From positions 549,083-598,250 of the forward strand of contig NW_003128370.1 of assembly GCF_000003605.2 (NCBI RefSeq): a stretch of 49,168 bases of DNA. Reading direction: 5' to 3'. Below the pieces are notes generated by a model. The model made no database searches. It worked only from the letters and a program-made list of their open reading frames with translations, and had not been told where the DNA came from. The position numbers were made by a program, and so were the translations under genes. Positions 24,601 through 36,620 of this stretch are shown here, piece by piece (positions within the stretch are counted from its first letter, which is position 1; the number at the start of each line of letters is the position of its first letter). This DNA comes from Saccoglossus kowalevskii. Its lineage: Eukaryota > Hemichordata > Enteropneusta > Harrimaniidae.

Positions 24601-26100
24601 TGTATGATCCCACCACACACACATAACTAGTTGCTATGTAAAAGTAAATTTCCACGTTCTAATTATACTGAATAACAGCAAATAACAGAATGTATGCATT
24701 TAGCAAAAACGCTGCAAGTAAAACTGACTGTGGAGTGAAATCCCCCCCCCCCACCAAGAACGACAAAAACGCACACATACGCGTACAATAGTACGACGTT
24801 TCCGAAATGCAAGCACTGGTGAGATATTGAAAATGTAATTGTGATAGAGAGTATATAAAGATGGAACTGCACAGGGCATATTTAGTTAAATTGCGGTACA
24901 TATTCAGAGGTTCAAATATAAAGGGCAGATCATTAGCACTGCTTAAACTTGAGATAATACTCAATATGATCACGGAGGTTTTCAGTAACGACTTTTTATT
25001 TTTTGATAGCCCAACAACAAACACAATTTATATGACCCACAAACATATTTTGAACAGTAAAGTGGTACACGTTATGGTATTTGTTGTGCTCTTTTGCTGT
25101 GTGCAGATAAAAACATTGTATTGTTGTTAATGCGTGTTTTTTTATCAGTTGACGAATGTGCGACAGAGGCTTTTGGAGTTTATTGAACTCTTAATTCTAG
25201 CAGTGTAACTGACAAAAACGGATGGTTATGGTGTAGTAATGTAGCTGTTTATTGACATGACGCACCATTAAGTGATCCAATGGCTCTATAGTACCTCTTG
25301 CGATAGACAGTGAAATCCAGATTATAAGTTAAGTTAATTATAAATTTACACATTACTGAGGTAATCACAAGCGGATAAAATAATTAGGATGTATGGCGAG
25401 CACAGTTACCTCACTATAATACGTAGTAATCAAATAACCCCGTCAATTATAATTCAACAAATTCAACTATTTGCATATATGAAGGGTGGTATCCTCTGAA
25501 CCCTAACGCATTAGATCGGGATTAGAAGACCCATTCAATTAGCTAACATTCAATCGAGAAAACAATAACTGTGGTACTGATATAATTTCCCAAAATGCAG
25601 GTTTAGTTGATAAAATAGCACATTTGTCAAAATATTAAACAGAATATTTATATTTGAGTGGCATATATGGTCATGGGAATTCTACAAGCATACCTTTGAT
25701 GGAAAATCACTTTTAGCGTGTGATATCGCACTAATCTATTCAGTATATACAACATCGGGAAATGAGTTTATGAATACTAAATTTGAAACCTTATTAAAAC
25801 TTCCATTCAATCATAATAATGTATATATTTTCTTGATTGTTGAACGTGAACTTAATAAATACTCTGATTATAAGGATGTTGCACAATCGCTATACAGATG
25901 TGATATTTCCACTGTAATTTTAGCTTTACCTCTGGATGTCGCATAAGCTGCCAAAGACTTGTTACCTAGTAATTACTTATCTCCAAGTAACTTGTAATTA
26001 TTATCCTTGAAATTCAGGTTAGTAATTACATCAAAAAAACTAAAACGATGTATTTAGGGGGAGAAGCGCTCTAATACAAAAGCCAAGAGCAAGACCGACA
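21620..26100. other. Intergenic between the GPCR gene and the gag relic
   Basis: AT-rich, with a C11 run near 24745-24755 and no convincing coding sequence on either strand. Confidence 0.5.
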
Positions 26101-26123
26101 AAAAAACAGCTAATACCTCACAT

Positions 26124-26600
26124 ATGGATGAACAATGGAAACGAGGCTTTGAAGGTCAGTTAAAAGAAATCGCCGACAAGCGAGAAGATTATCTACAACA
26201 TTACGAGAACCAGCTACAACAGTTGTCCGGCTGGCGACACGACATGTTTAGAGACCAACGCAAACCAAGTCAACGAACAACAAAAGCAAAACACGAGTGA
26301 ATTCAGTAAATTCCAAGATACAATAGAAAACATAAAGACACCGAGAGAAGAAGATGTGAGAAGCGTTCAAGAGTACCGAACAACAAGAACCGTAATCACT
26401 ACAGGTATACCACAGCCACTACCCTTCAAATGCCCGAATATGTCAAAAAATGGTTAAGCCGTTTCAACAACTACGTGGAAGTCAACGATCTCAATGGTCC
26501 ACACGAATAGCGGCCTTTGCGCTTCAAAACGCAAATTATAAGCAAATTATAGAGCACTGCGATGACCCAGAGAAACAGATTTTAACATCATTACCATTTC
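26124..26600 (+). pseudogene. Decayed Gag-like segment of an LTR (Gypsy-type) retroelement
   Basis: Starting at ATG 26124 a charged coiled-coil-like frame (MDEQWKRGFEGQLKEIADK) ends at TGA 26298-26300. A second frame continues with Gln/Asn/Glu-rich sequence to about 26457. A third gives MPEYVKKWLSRFNNYVEVND, and a fourth RIAAFALQNAN. The last two resemble the start of the retroelement capsid region (x-x-WLxRFxNYV ... xAAFxL). At least three frame changes and a stop show it is dead. No reverse transcriptase, integrase or flanking LTR pair was recognised around it. Confidence 0.5.
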
Positions 26601-28400
26601 GTACTAAATTACTTCAACTGATGTATCAGAATTCCAATATTGTATATCTATATAATGCTATGGTGACACTGATCCATATATTTTAGTGTGATACTGTGCC
26701 ATCTATTTGCATATATACTTGAAGAACAATCTCATCACCAGTGGGTGACATCAGTAGTGACATTCCGGGTGAAGCTGGTGTTAAAATCATTATACAGGAA
26801 GTGAAAGGGAGCAATGTCTTCACAGTTGCTTTAACATGAATGAATAATATATTTATCGATTTTCAAATTACAAAATGGATGACATTAATATGCCGAATGG
26901 AATGGCACTATTCCACATTGACTGGAAATCAATTAATTATTAGATCCGTTTCTGCGTTCGATGTTTCCATGTCCCATTTCATGAATGATGAATGAATAAA
27001 TGTTGTGGATAATGAATTTATGTTTTGGAGAAACATGTTGGATACACAATTGCGATTATTATAACAAGGTCTGCCATCAACTTTTCGGTTTATGACTCCG
27101 GGAACTCAGTGTCGGAATCGTACACAGTAGTTACCATAGATATACTAGATACTTCTTATCCTGCTTTACCACGCACTTTTACTTTGACTTGGCTGAATAA
27201 GAGTTTGGTAGTTCTGACTTGTATTTAGAAAATATAGTGTAATTACCTGAGGACTGCACTGTGATGCGAAAACGTTAATGGAGAAATAAAATTGGGACAG
27301 TATTTATTCACGTGACTAGTTAGGAAGGGCACATTGAACACTTTACTGAATAAATGAAAACAATATTTCTGGCAATACCTATTTCGAACTAACAACCGTG
27401 TCATAGGCACATTTTAATTGCTACAACGATGTTGTTAATTGAATGGTTCCCGTTATGTTGTATATTCACCTACAAGTGATACTTGCATTTCTTCTAATCA
27501 TGGTCTTCATTCCAAGTCAAAGTGCAATGTTTCTATCAGAATTGTCACAATTGATATAAACCGGGTACACATACCGTGCTACATGATATACATATATGCA
27601 ATGAAACCAATCGACGCAAATCAAAAAATAGTATGGAAAAATATTAAATAACCTATAAGGCCACCTGATTACCTCATTCAGTAGAACGATTATTCTTTCA
27701 AACAGGTCGTAGTTCTGAAAATCGAATATTGCTGCTTAAATAATATTTCATGTTTAAATAGTTAGGGGAAAATTGTGCTATTCACATCATTCATGTAAGA
27801 ACAACCTAGTTCTAAAAAAACAGCGTCTACAAAAAGCATCTACAGATGTGTGGAGTAATAATAATTATTAAGTGTGTAAGATGACCTGGATCAACAACTG
27901 CTATCATTTTGAAAGTTCGAATTTTAGATCTACGGATACACTCAATGACCTAATACGTGAATTCACGATTTGCATTTGTCAATCACTTGATCCTGTATCA
28001 TATTTAGTGCGCAAACTCGTTGTGCAAAATTCAAATATCTAATTGAACCTAACGAACTCTAGTGGGGTTGAGGACAAAACTACATGTTTTATGAATGCCA
28101 ATATTATACTAAAATCAAACTACAGTCTAGATCAATGTTTCAAATCTGTAACTGAGTATTCTCAAGTATGTTCAATCTAATATAAGAAGACTTCCTTGTT
28201 CATTCTACATTAAAACTTCGATTATCGAATATCTACGAATTCTGGCAGAATGTCGGAAATAGTAGATTTATATTAGGCTTGGGAGTGTACCATCGTAATC
28301 ACAATGCGTCCAACGCCCACGAGCCTTCTGCTTTTGTCTTGTTTATTCTTTTTTCTTCTGTCAAAAGGTTTCAACTGCAATCTCCAAACTGTTCGAACAT
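26600..28400. other. Intergenic; possible Penelope-like 3' end
   Basis: Mostly featureless. At 27247-27288 GAGGACTGCACTGTGATGCG, then AAAACGTTA and AAATAAA, recalls the 3' terminal motif of Penelope-like elements, but no coding sequence supports it. Confidence 0.25.
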
Positions 28401-28585
28401 GGGGTTGATATTACAATTAGGGTTAATTGCTATTACATATAGGTTTGATATTACAATTAGGGTTAATTGTTATTAGAAAGAAGGTTGATATTACAAATAT
28501 GGTTGATTGCTATTACACTTGGAGTTGGTATTACAAGTAGGGTTGACTGTTATTAAAAATTGGTATTACAGATAATGCTGATTAT
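28401..28585. repeat. Degenerate tandem repeat, about 41-bp unit x 4.5
   Basis: Unit of the form GGTTGATATTACAATTAGGG followed by TTAATTGCTATTA and a variable spacer. The units decay towards the 3' side. Confidence 0.85.
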
Positions 28586-29414
28586 TGGAGGTGATTCTGT
28601 TGGCCTGAGACATCGTAATAATGAATACCTTTATCTTGAATTCCCTGATATAACGAACACATATCATGTCTCCCATTCATAACACTCCAATGTATTATGT
28701 GTTTTATAAGTGGGCGTAACAATGACATAGTTCATTATATGTCCTCGAAAGGGGTCGTTATAACGAGGTTACAGGGTATTGGGAAGTAGATGTACATGTA
28801 CTTGTTTCTCGTGTAATATATTAAGTGTTGTTCATATTTAACAGTAACCTTGGCACGATACAGTTTTTGTAGCTCAGGCTCGTGGGACAAAACCTCCATG
28901 CATCGACATATTCAGAATATAGAATGATACTTGTTTGCAAACATGAGATTCTTAATTCTCTCATGTAAATTCAATAATATTTTGAGTGTGTGTCAGTTTT
29001 GTTATGTAGGTAGGAAAGCTGATAACTCAACATATGGACCCATTGAAATTACTGGTAATAAGCTCGAGCTACGTAACTTTGTGTACATGAAAATTCACTG
29101 TAGCAAGGAAGAGAAATAGTATTTGCCATTGAATGAAATGGTCGCACATGTACGATTTTTGTAAAACGTTTCCCGCTAGCGTGTTTACTAAATTACCATT
29201 ACAAGTAGGAAACAGATGTACAAGCCGATAAGCTTTTTGGCTGTTTCCATGGTGTGACATGAACGTTTATAACTAAATGGTTCGCAACAAACATTCGCAA
29301 AAACGTCTTTAGAAGTCACTTAGTATATTACTAGGACGTATTCTGCTGTTACATTTATTATTTGCAACCGTTTTGTGATAGTATTTTCTAGAATGAAGGC
29401 AGCATTTACAGTGC

Positions 29415-30125
29415 ATTCAAAGTTCAAAGTTGCACTGGGATTACGTTGATATAGTGTAACAATGTCGGTGCTGGTGATCTCTTCCCAGTGCGCAACTTAG
29501 CCAAAATATAAAGCATGATCATTTGAACACTGCTATTACAAAAATGGTAGGAAGTAATAAATTTGAGGCGAAAGTATTCAAAAATCAGTTTTGGGCTGTT
29601 GCTTGCAGTGGCAGTGGTGGGCCAGCATTTTTTTCCAATTAGTGACGGTACAACATACCTGTCAAGTATGAACAAAATCAGCCAAGCCAAAAAAATCACA
29701 GAGGTGTTAAAAGCTGTTGATGGTGAAAAGTTACCCCAACGTTGGGGTTCATTTACTCAGTAATGAAAATATACATAAAAAAAACAGTAAATTTTTGCCC
29801 ACACTCAAGCTGAGTAGAAAAAGCTATGTCTGTGCTTTTTAATTCTAGAATTGTGGGGTTACATTTGGCGTGAAGGTATTTAAAAAACAGTTTTTTTGGT
29901 TGTTGCTATGGCAACTCAGGCCACATTTTTTTTCCAGATTTCTCCTAATAACTAGGGTGACGTTGTGACCTACCTGCCATGTTTGAGCTAAATCGGCCAA
30001 GCAAAAAAAAATCACCGAAGAAATAATACGTGAAAAAACTGGAAATCACACACACACACACCTACAAAAGTGATTATAAGGACAATCCTAGCGGAGCGGA
30101 TCGCCAATAATAATAATATTATTAT
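29415..30125 (+). mobile_element. Repeat family D, copy 1
   Basis: Begins near CATTCAAAGTTCAAAGTTGC. It contains CCAACGTTGGGG and GTTGCTATGGCAAC and ends in a CA run, then GGAGCGGATCGCCAATAATA with a TAA-type tail, a terminus resembling RTE/LINE-like 3' ends. It aligns in opposite orientation with 31245-32812. Only non-coding similarity was recognised. Confidence 0.65.
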
Positions 30126-31244
30126 AAGAATATTCTCATAGTATGCAGGCAGTACAAGATATCAACCTTCACTGTGCGTCAGTCGATATGAACGCTGTTT
30201 TGCATTAATAAATATTGTACTGTTGTACTTAAAATAACCCCATATTGTTTGGCTGATTTCTTATATCGTTAGGAAGTTGGTCTATGCGAGGCATATAAGG
30301 AAATTGAATGCTAATATTGCTTCAGTACAGGTTTCACACTAAACATTTAGGTTGGCTACGTCAACTTTTCCAATATTTCAAGTATCCACTGATTGAATCG
30401 ATTTAATATTTGGAACAATCAGCAATCTTGAATTTTCTAGGTATAATGTTTCATTTTACTGTATCTTTGGTGAGTGGGAAGAACAAATATGAAAGCGTTC
30501 AAGCGTATTTATTGTTTGCAATGTGCATACATGTTTAATACTTCTGTAATTTTAAAGAGTAACCAATGTCATTAAATTACAAGTAACCTGTAGAACTCTG
30601 TGTGGGTAATATTTTTATATTGATTTGCAGCTAATAGTTACTAAACAATGAGAAATCTATTTGATTGGATTTACCTCTCAGCTGGCTTCACGTGCATAGT
30701 TCAAGCCTGCCTAACCGGTGCTTATACCACGATTTAGTTACAGCACCAAGACGGTCTGTGGTTACAGCTTCATGTTCCGAGTAATCGCAAGAAATTGACA
30801 TTAGAATAGAAAATAAAAAACTGGCACTCCAATGCAATTGATAGCAAGTGAAATTTCGCGTATTAAAAACATGGACTTTGAAGTCACTGGTGTAGGCAAT
30901 GAATAATTTCAAGTTGGCATAAAGACGAGGTAGTTTATTTAACCAGTGTTAACTAGAAGCTGAAATTATAATTAAGTTCGTTGTCATATAATTTGTTTAT
31001 TTTAATTTCTCCTGAAGTCAAATAGATTACATCGGTGAATGGATGTTTTGGGTGTGTAATTTACACTGTGTATGGAATGGGAGGGTTGGGTGTCATATAA
31101 TTTGTTCATTTCGAACTATCATGGAGTCACATAGAATTTCACTTAATTTATTTTCGTTTTCATCAAGCATTACGTGTGAATCAAATTTTCACTGTGCTGT
31201 GTCAAGTCTCAATATAGTATGAGGGAAATGACATTTTCATTTTC

Positions 31245-32812
31245 ATGTGTACTGCAGTATATTTTGATTCGTCCCTGAAATCAAAATCGGTATTTCCACA
31301 CCACATATGCAAATGAGGTCTGAGAGCAAACAAATTAGTCCTTTCAAGAGTAGCGTTTATCGAAATAGCAAAAATAAACTATATTTAGAAGTACGATATT
31401 TTACCATTGGGTACATGAATATACTTGCCGACTGAAATAAATTTTGAACAACAGAATGGTACTTCTAGGCAGTCACTTATTTTGACTAAAACTAATTTGC
31501 ATATCACCCATGCAATAAGGTTTTTGGTATTTTCACGCTCAAATGCAAATATACACTGGGATTGCTCTTCCAATCACTTTTGGATGTCTTGGCTTGGCCG
31601 ATTTCGCTCAAACTTAGCAGGTAGGTCACACCTTCATCAGAAAAAATCTGGGGAAAAATGTGCCCACCGTTACCATAGCAACAGCCAAAATACTGATTTG
31701 TTGATAGCTTCGCGCTAAATGTATCTCAGACAGCTCATTTTACTTAGCTTGAGTTTGGGCACAAAGTTACTTTTTGTAAAATCCTAAAACAAATTTTGAC
31801 CACCGTTTCTATGGCAACAGCCAAAAACTGATTCCTTTAATACCTTCACGCCAAATGTATCACACCCTACATTTCCATGATTAAAAAGCACGGACGTAAA
31901 TCATTCCACTCAGCTTGAATGTGGGCAACAATTTACTGTTTTTTTATGTCTATTTTCATTACTGAGTAAATGAACCCCAACGTTGGGGTAACTTTTCACC
32001 AGCAACAGCTTTTACAGCAAGTCTCAGAAGTATTGGGGCATATAACAGCAGGGGACTGTCGTCATACTTTTAGTAGCTAATCAGCCACACAGTTGGATGA
32101 CGATTTCGCTTTCAAAAATACCAGGGAAAGTGTTCTATGTGTAATGAGGTCGATTTTTTTAGAGCGGTTCGCTAATGTTACCCCGAGGGATCATTTAGAT
32201 GTGAAAGTTTATCATTTTATTCCTGATTTGTAAGAAACTGTTTATCAACGTGTCTCTTTATTTAGTTTCAAGCAGTGTTCAAGATGGCTACCCGCATATA
32301 GTAAATATCGGCGGATTAGTCGCATTTATCATATTATCGCTTCACGCCAGCTGACTGTGGTCATTTTCAGGATTACCATGGAAACTACTTTTACATTTTA
32401 TCACGCCTCGTAACAAAGTAAATCATTCAGGGGAATCTAGACATGCTCCTACCAAGCTACGTAAAATCATCCTATGTCCCCTAATGCAACTTAGACTCGC
32501 CCAGAGTGGACGCGGCCACGAGTCGGCGCCAGCGAGATTCGAAAGCTAATTTTGTTCATACATGACAGGCAGATCGTACCGTCACTAATTGGATAAACAA
32601 TCCTGGCCCACAGCTACCATGGCAACAGCCAGAAACTGTTTTGTTTAATACTTTTCGCGCCAACTTTCGCGCCAATTACCTCCTACCAGTCTTGTAATAG
32701 CGGTGTTTAAATTATTATGCCTTTTACTTTGGCTACGTTGCACACCGGCGCCGACATTGTTACACTGTGTCAACGTAATCTCAACGCAACTTTTAACTTT
32801 GAATGACATGTA
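31245..32812 (-). mobile_element. Repeat family D, copy 2 (inverted, with an inner insertion)
   Basis: Reading leftwards from 32812 it matches 29415 onward (ATTACGTTGACACAGTGTAA type), breaks at about 32553, resumes at about 32045, and continues to about 31245, the last 300 bases matching 36240-36620. The 32045-32553 segment is absent from copy 1 and looks inserted. Several GTTRCCATGGCAAC-like motifs recur inside. Confidence 0.65.
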
Positions 32813-33225
32813 AATGCTGCCTCCAATCTAGCAAATACTATCGCAAAACGGTTGGAAATATTACATTTAACGACAGAATATGGGTGTTGAGCAAAAAACG
32901 AATAACTTTGGAGTGCACACAACACACTGAATTTCGGAACAAATCTTATTTACTTTATTTACAACAGCAGAATACCACAGAAATATCAGACGACACATGA
33001 AAACACTATATATTGTATTTCGGCCTGAACCCTCTCTATTGCAATTCCAAGAATTACACCCATATGTGCATTCATTCTCAACCTTGGTATCACCCAGCCC
33101 TGAAAACAAACTCTTAATATCACGCTGAAGCGTTTGGTAATAATTCATCATATACAATATCCGGTTATCATGAAAGTTGATATATTACGCGAAACATCAG
33201 GGCGATATGTTTGACAATGAGGAAC

Positions 33226-33565
33226 ACATACAAATTTACATAGTTAGCATTTTAGTTAAATCCCTCAGATGCTTGAAGGTGATGCTTCTGTGACTTTCCT
33301 AATTCTCGTTGGTCTAGGTGATGAAGTAAAGTGAATTATACAATTATTCAGACAACGTGGACATGATATGTCATGGCATTAAATAATTAACACAAACATA
33401 CAAATTCACATAGTTAGCATTTTAGTTAAATTCCTCAGTTGATTGAAGGTAATGCTTCTGTGACTTTCTTAATTCTCGTTGGTCTAGGTGATGAAGTAAG
33501 GCGAATTATACAATTTTTCAGACAACGTGGGCATGATATGTCATGGCATTAAATAATTAACACAA
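33226..33565. repeat. Tandem duplication, 2 x 170 bp
   Basis: Copies 33226-33395 and 33396-33565 are nearly identical (both carry TTCTCGTTGGTCTAGGTGAT and GATATGTCATGGCATTAAAT), with about a dozen differences. No ORF. Confidence 0.9.
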
Positions 33566-34774
33566 ATGTAAACTCGAATATTACTCTGGATTATCTAAAT
33601 TCTTGTTTAGTTCTCATTATATAATTATCATTGGATATAGTCGATTCGATAGGTGATGTTCAGAAAAGTATTTACGTTTAACACGGTCGTGTTGATTATA
33701 TTTCAGGCCTGGTAAACTAGAAACATAAAGTTACCGAAAACGAGAAAGGACATTGGAATCACGGAATTACACCCGGAAGGCTACAATGTCAGTCACTATT
33801 TTAAATTATTATCATTTCCAATTTAACATTGACTCTAGTATACATTATTATGAAACTAAGCGTGGAAACATATTTTCTAGTGTACACTTAAGATATTTTA
33901 TTCTACATAAATATACAACTGCGTTTTAGCTTAAACGATATTCTTGCATGACAAGATGTGTTACGCCGCCATGATTTTTGGGAGTTTTGTTACAAACATG
34001 CGTGTATCTCTGAGCCTTTGCGTTTCAGCGTGCGTTGTTATAGTTGCTTGAACATCAGTAATATAAATAAATTCTCGAACAACCTGTTTGATATTGTGCA
34101 TACCTTATTTCAGATTTCTTCATTTTGTGACTGTAACGTCAGTTATTATTTTAGGGATTATTTTGGTACTTGATGGTATTTTTTATCTTATTTTAGACCC
34201 AACTGACACCACCCTCATAAAATGCATTGGCATTCGATTTACAGATAACATTTATATAACAAATACAATATAAAATTCACACAGCTGCATGTCAGCTAAA
34301 CTTATTTAAACAGAAACACTTACTTAAAGTAAAAGAATGTGTTGAACTGGAAAAATCTATCAGTGAGCTTTCTCTAATATACAGGTTTCATGCAATATAA
34401 ATAGGCCTTATTCTAGTTCCTTATAACATTTCTATAAATATGGTAACCAAATCATATTAAATACACGCCAACAATCTCTGATTCTAACACATTACGCAAA
34501 ATACGATGCCCAGTAAAATGTCGGCTTTGCTTTTGATAGAATGATGACCAGTGAGGGACAAAATTAAAGTCGTTAATAACCATGTATGTGTTAATGTACT
34601 ACACAATCTGATTAAAAACATATATACCGTTAGATATACATTTTTTATTTATTGTTGTTTTACTTGCTGTTATTAACTTTTTTATATATCGTATCTCGGT
34701 CTCCGTAACTACATCTGACTTAATGCGATAGGGAACCTCGTGCAGTGAGACTAGTTTTCGACGACTTTTGTCGG

Positions 34775-34896
34775 CCAATCACAGGACGCTTTACAAAAAA
34801 AAGGTTTCCGACTAGCGCATGCGCAATTCATCGTGTTTGAAAACATTTTATGGTGTTAGCTTGCAGAGAAATCGATCGAAGATGGTGATTTAATAG
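34775..34896 (+). promoter_or_regulatory. CpG-bearing promoter-like patch with possible first exon
   Basis: Within about 120 bases lie CCAATC (34775-34780), the NRF1-type palindrome GCGCATGCGC (34815-34824), AAGATGG (34879-34885, YY1-like) and a good splice donor GTGAGT (34897). Base composition is richer in CpG than the surroundings. The ATG in AAGATGG runs into a stop after three codons, so a transcript from here would start with a non-coding exon. No downstream coding exon was identified; it may belong to a mobile element. Confidence 0.35.
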
Positions 34897-35283
34897 GTGA
34901 GTTGAGCCATTTGTATGCAAATATTGTAGCTTTTATGAGTAATTGCGATTGAAGAACAGAATATATTCGAGTTAAATGCTATGTCAAATATAGATACATT
35001 TGGAAGCAATCTTCGCCGGGCCTCTTGGAACTGTGTTGCAACGAACTCGGGATCGGGCAAGTCGACATGTTATCAGTTTTGATAGTTTTGTCAGTTTACT
35101 AAAACACAGTTTGAACACATATTTATACATTTCGTCGTCTTCATTCACTTGTCACAAACAATTTTGAACGTTGGAATAAGAAGTGTTGGTTGTTGGGTGA
35201 ATCAGCACAAAGCCTACACGCCGCCATTGTTTTAATCTCTTTTAGAGACCCCCCCCCCCGCATCCTTCAATAACGGCACCGCT

Positions 35284-35317
35284 GATTGGTGGCGCCAGCT
35301 TCTTGGCGCGCCCAATC
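35284..35317. promoter_or_regulatory. GC-rich inverted repeat with facing CCAAT boxes
   Basis: GATTGGTGGCGCCA pairs with TTGGCGCGCCCAATC, placing an ATTGG and a CCAAT at opposite ends of a short hairpin in an otherwise AT-rich window. Confidence 0.4.
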
Positions 35318-35607
35318 AAGTGACTCGATTTAACTGCAGTGAAATACAGCTTTGCCTAACACTAGCAAACACGGGTTCGTGAGCCGGCTTCAGCGAAACC
35401 GTGCCATTCGGGCGATGACTTTGAACGCGACGTTACCGTCCTGCCCAAAAATGTGAGCCTATACCTAAATCGGATTTTAATCAGATTGTGTGTCGTATTA
35501 ATTTGTTTAATTATTTATTTAATAATGATTAGGTAAACTGATAATGTGAAACTGCACAATATTGTCATTCATTGTGGGAATTTGACAGAACCCCACACCC
35601 TGCCCGT

Positions 35608-35657
35608 NNNNNNNNNNNNNNNNNNNNNNNNNNNNNNNNNNNNNNNNNNNNNNNNNN
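35608..35657. other. Assembly gap
   Basis: Fifty N characters. The true gap size is unknown. Confidence 1.
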
Positions 35658-35718
35658 AATGTAGAACGCGCCCGGAGAACACGCGTCACTGTTTTTTTGA
35701 AATTTTATAATCAGACGT

Positions 35719-36030
35719 CTAATCTGAGTCACTGTCCGAATGAATAACTCGTTGACGTTTAGTTGGAACCACGACAGACCAGAACTTGAACGACTATGAT
35801 ACACAGCTTATGTTGAAGTTAAAAGTTCCTCCACAGAATTGTGCACTGGTAAACATGCCGTGCAACTGCGGTACTCCACTGACGAGGTGACTTTCGTCGA
35901 CAGTGGTCGTCGCTGAGCTGCACACTACAACTTCGTGTGTGATATTGCTTGCTGGTCGTGGATTGACTGAGTCTTGGTTACCGGTTAAAATTTTGCTCAT
36001 TTGACGTTGGTAATCTTTATTTGGAACTTA
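35719..36030 (-). pseudogene. Crypton-like tyrosine-recombinase element, C-terminal relic
   Basis: On the minus strand a frame reads PNKDYQRQMSKILTGNQDS, a low-complexity Ser/Thr/Val stretch, then FCGGTFNFNI and finally KRQRVIHSDSDSD before TAG at 35719-35721. From memory of such elements, the order (Q-x-x-MS-x-IL-x-G after the recombinase domain, a G-x-FNFNI patch, and a basic/acidic SDSDSD tail) resembles the C-termini of Crypton/ZMYM-QRICH1-type DUF3504 proteins in marine invertebrates. One in-frame TAG (35794-35796) splits the reading frame. The catalytic domain is not recognisable upstream, so this is a decayed or 5'-truncated copy. The assembly gap begins 60 bases past its end. Confidence 0.42.
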
Positions 36031-36239
36031 TTAACGCCGCAGAAACCTTCTGGTATCTCGATGTTGATGATTGCGGCTCAATAGTAATCGCTGATTTTAC
36101 TGCGGGTGGATCTTCCGAGAGCCCTTCAAGGTTTATAAAACTCAGTTTCCAGGTGGTCAACATACATTAAGTTCTCCCAATCGTAGTATTCCATGACTTG
36201 TACACCTAACTTGCCAAAAACGTTGCTGAACGATTTGAA

Positions 36240-36620
36240 TCGGCCAAAAATAGCAGACGAAAATGTGTTTACCAAATAAAAATAGTTCGGTAGCCAATGG
36301 AAATACCATGTTTATTTGCATATCGACCATGAAAATACCGAAAACATTATTGCATGGGTGATATGCAAATTAGTTTTTGTCAAAATAAGTGACTGCCAAA
36401 GAGGACCATTACTGTTGTTCAAATTTCATTTCACTCGGCAAGTATATTCATGTACCCCAAGAGAAAAATATCGTACTTCTTAAATACTGTTTATTTCTGC
36501 TATGTTTCGAAAAACGGTACTCCTCAAAGGACTACTTTGTTTGCTTTCAGACTCATTTGCATATGAAGTGTGGAAATACCGATTTTGATTTCAGGGATGA
36601 ATCAAAATAATCTGCAGTAC
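36240..36620 (+). mobile_element. Repeat family D, copy 3 (partial)
   Basis: Shares ATTGCATGGGTGATATGCAA, GGCAAGTATATTCATGTACC (with changes) and TTTGCATATGAAGTGTGGAA-type segments with the reverse complement of 31250-31560. Confidence 0.65.

Noticed and set aside
24659-25024. 121-codon minus-strand ORF
   Set aside because: It spans a C-run and low-complexity hydrophobic sequence; no domain, splice context or family resemblance.
29563-29763. 66-codon plus-strand ORF
   Set aside because: It falls inside repeat D and is not preserved in the inverted copy.
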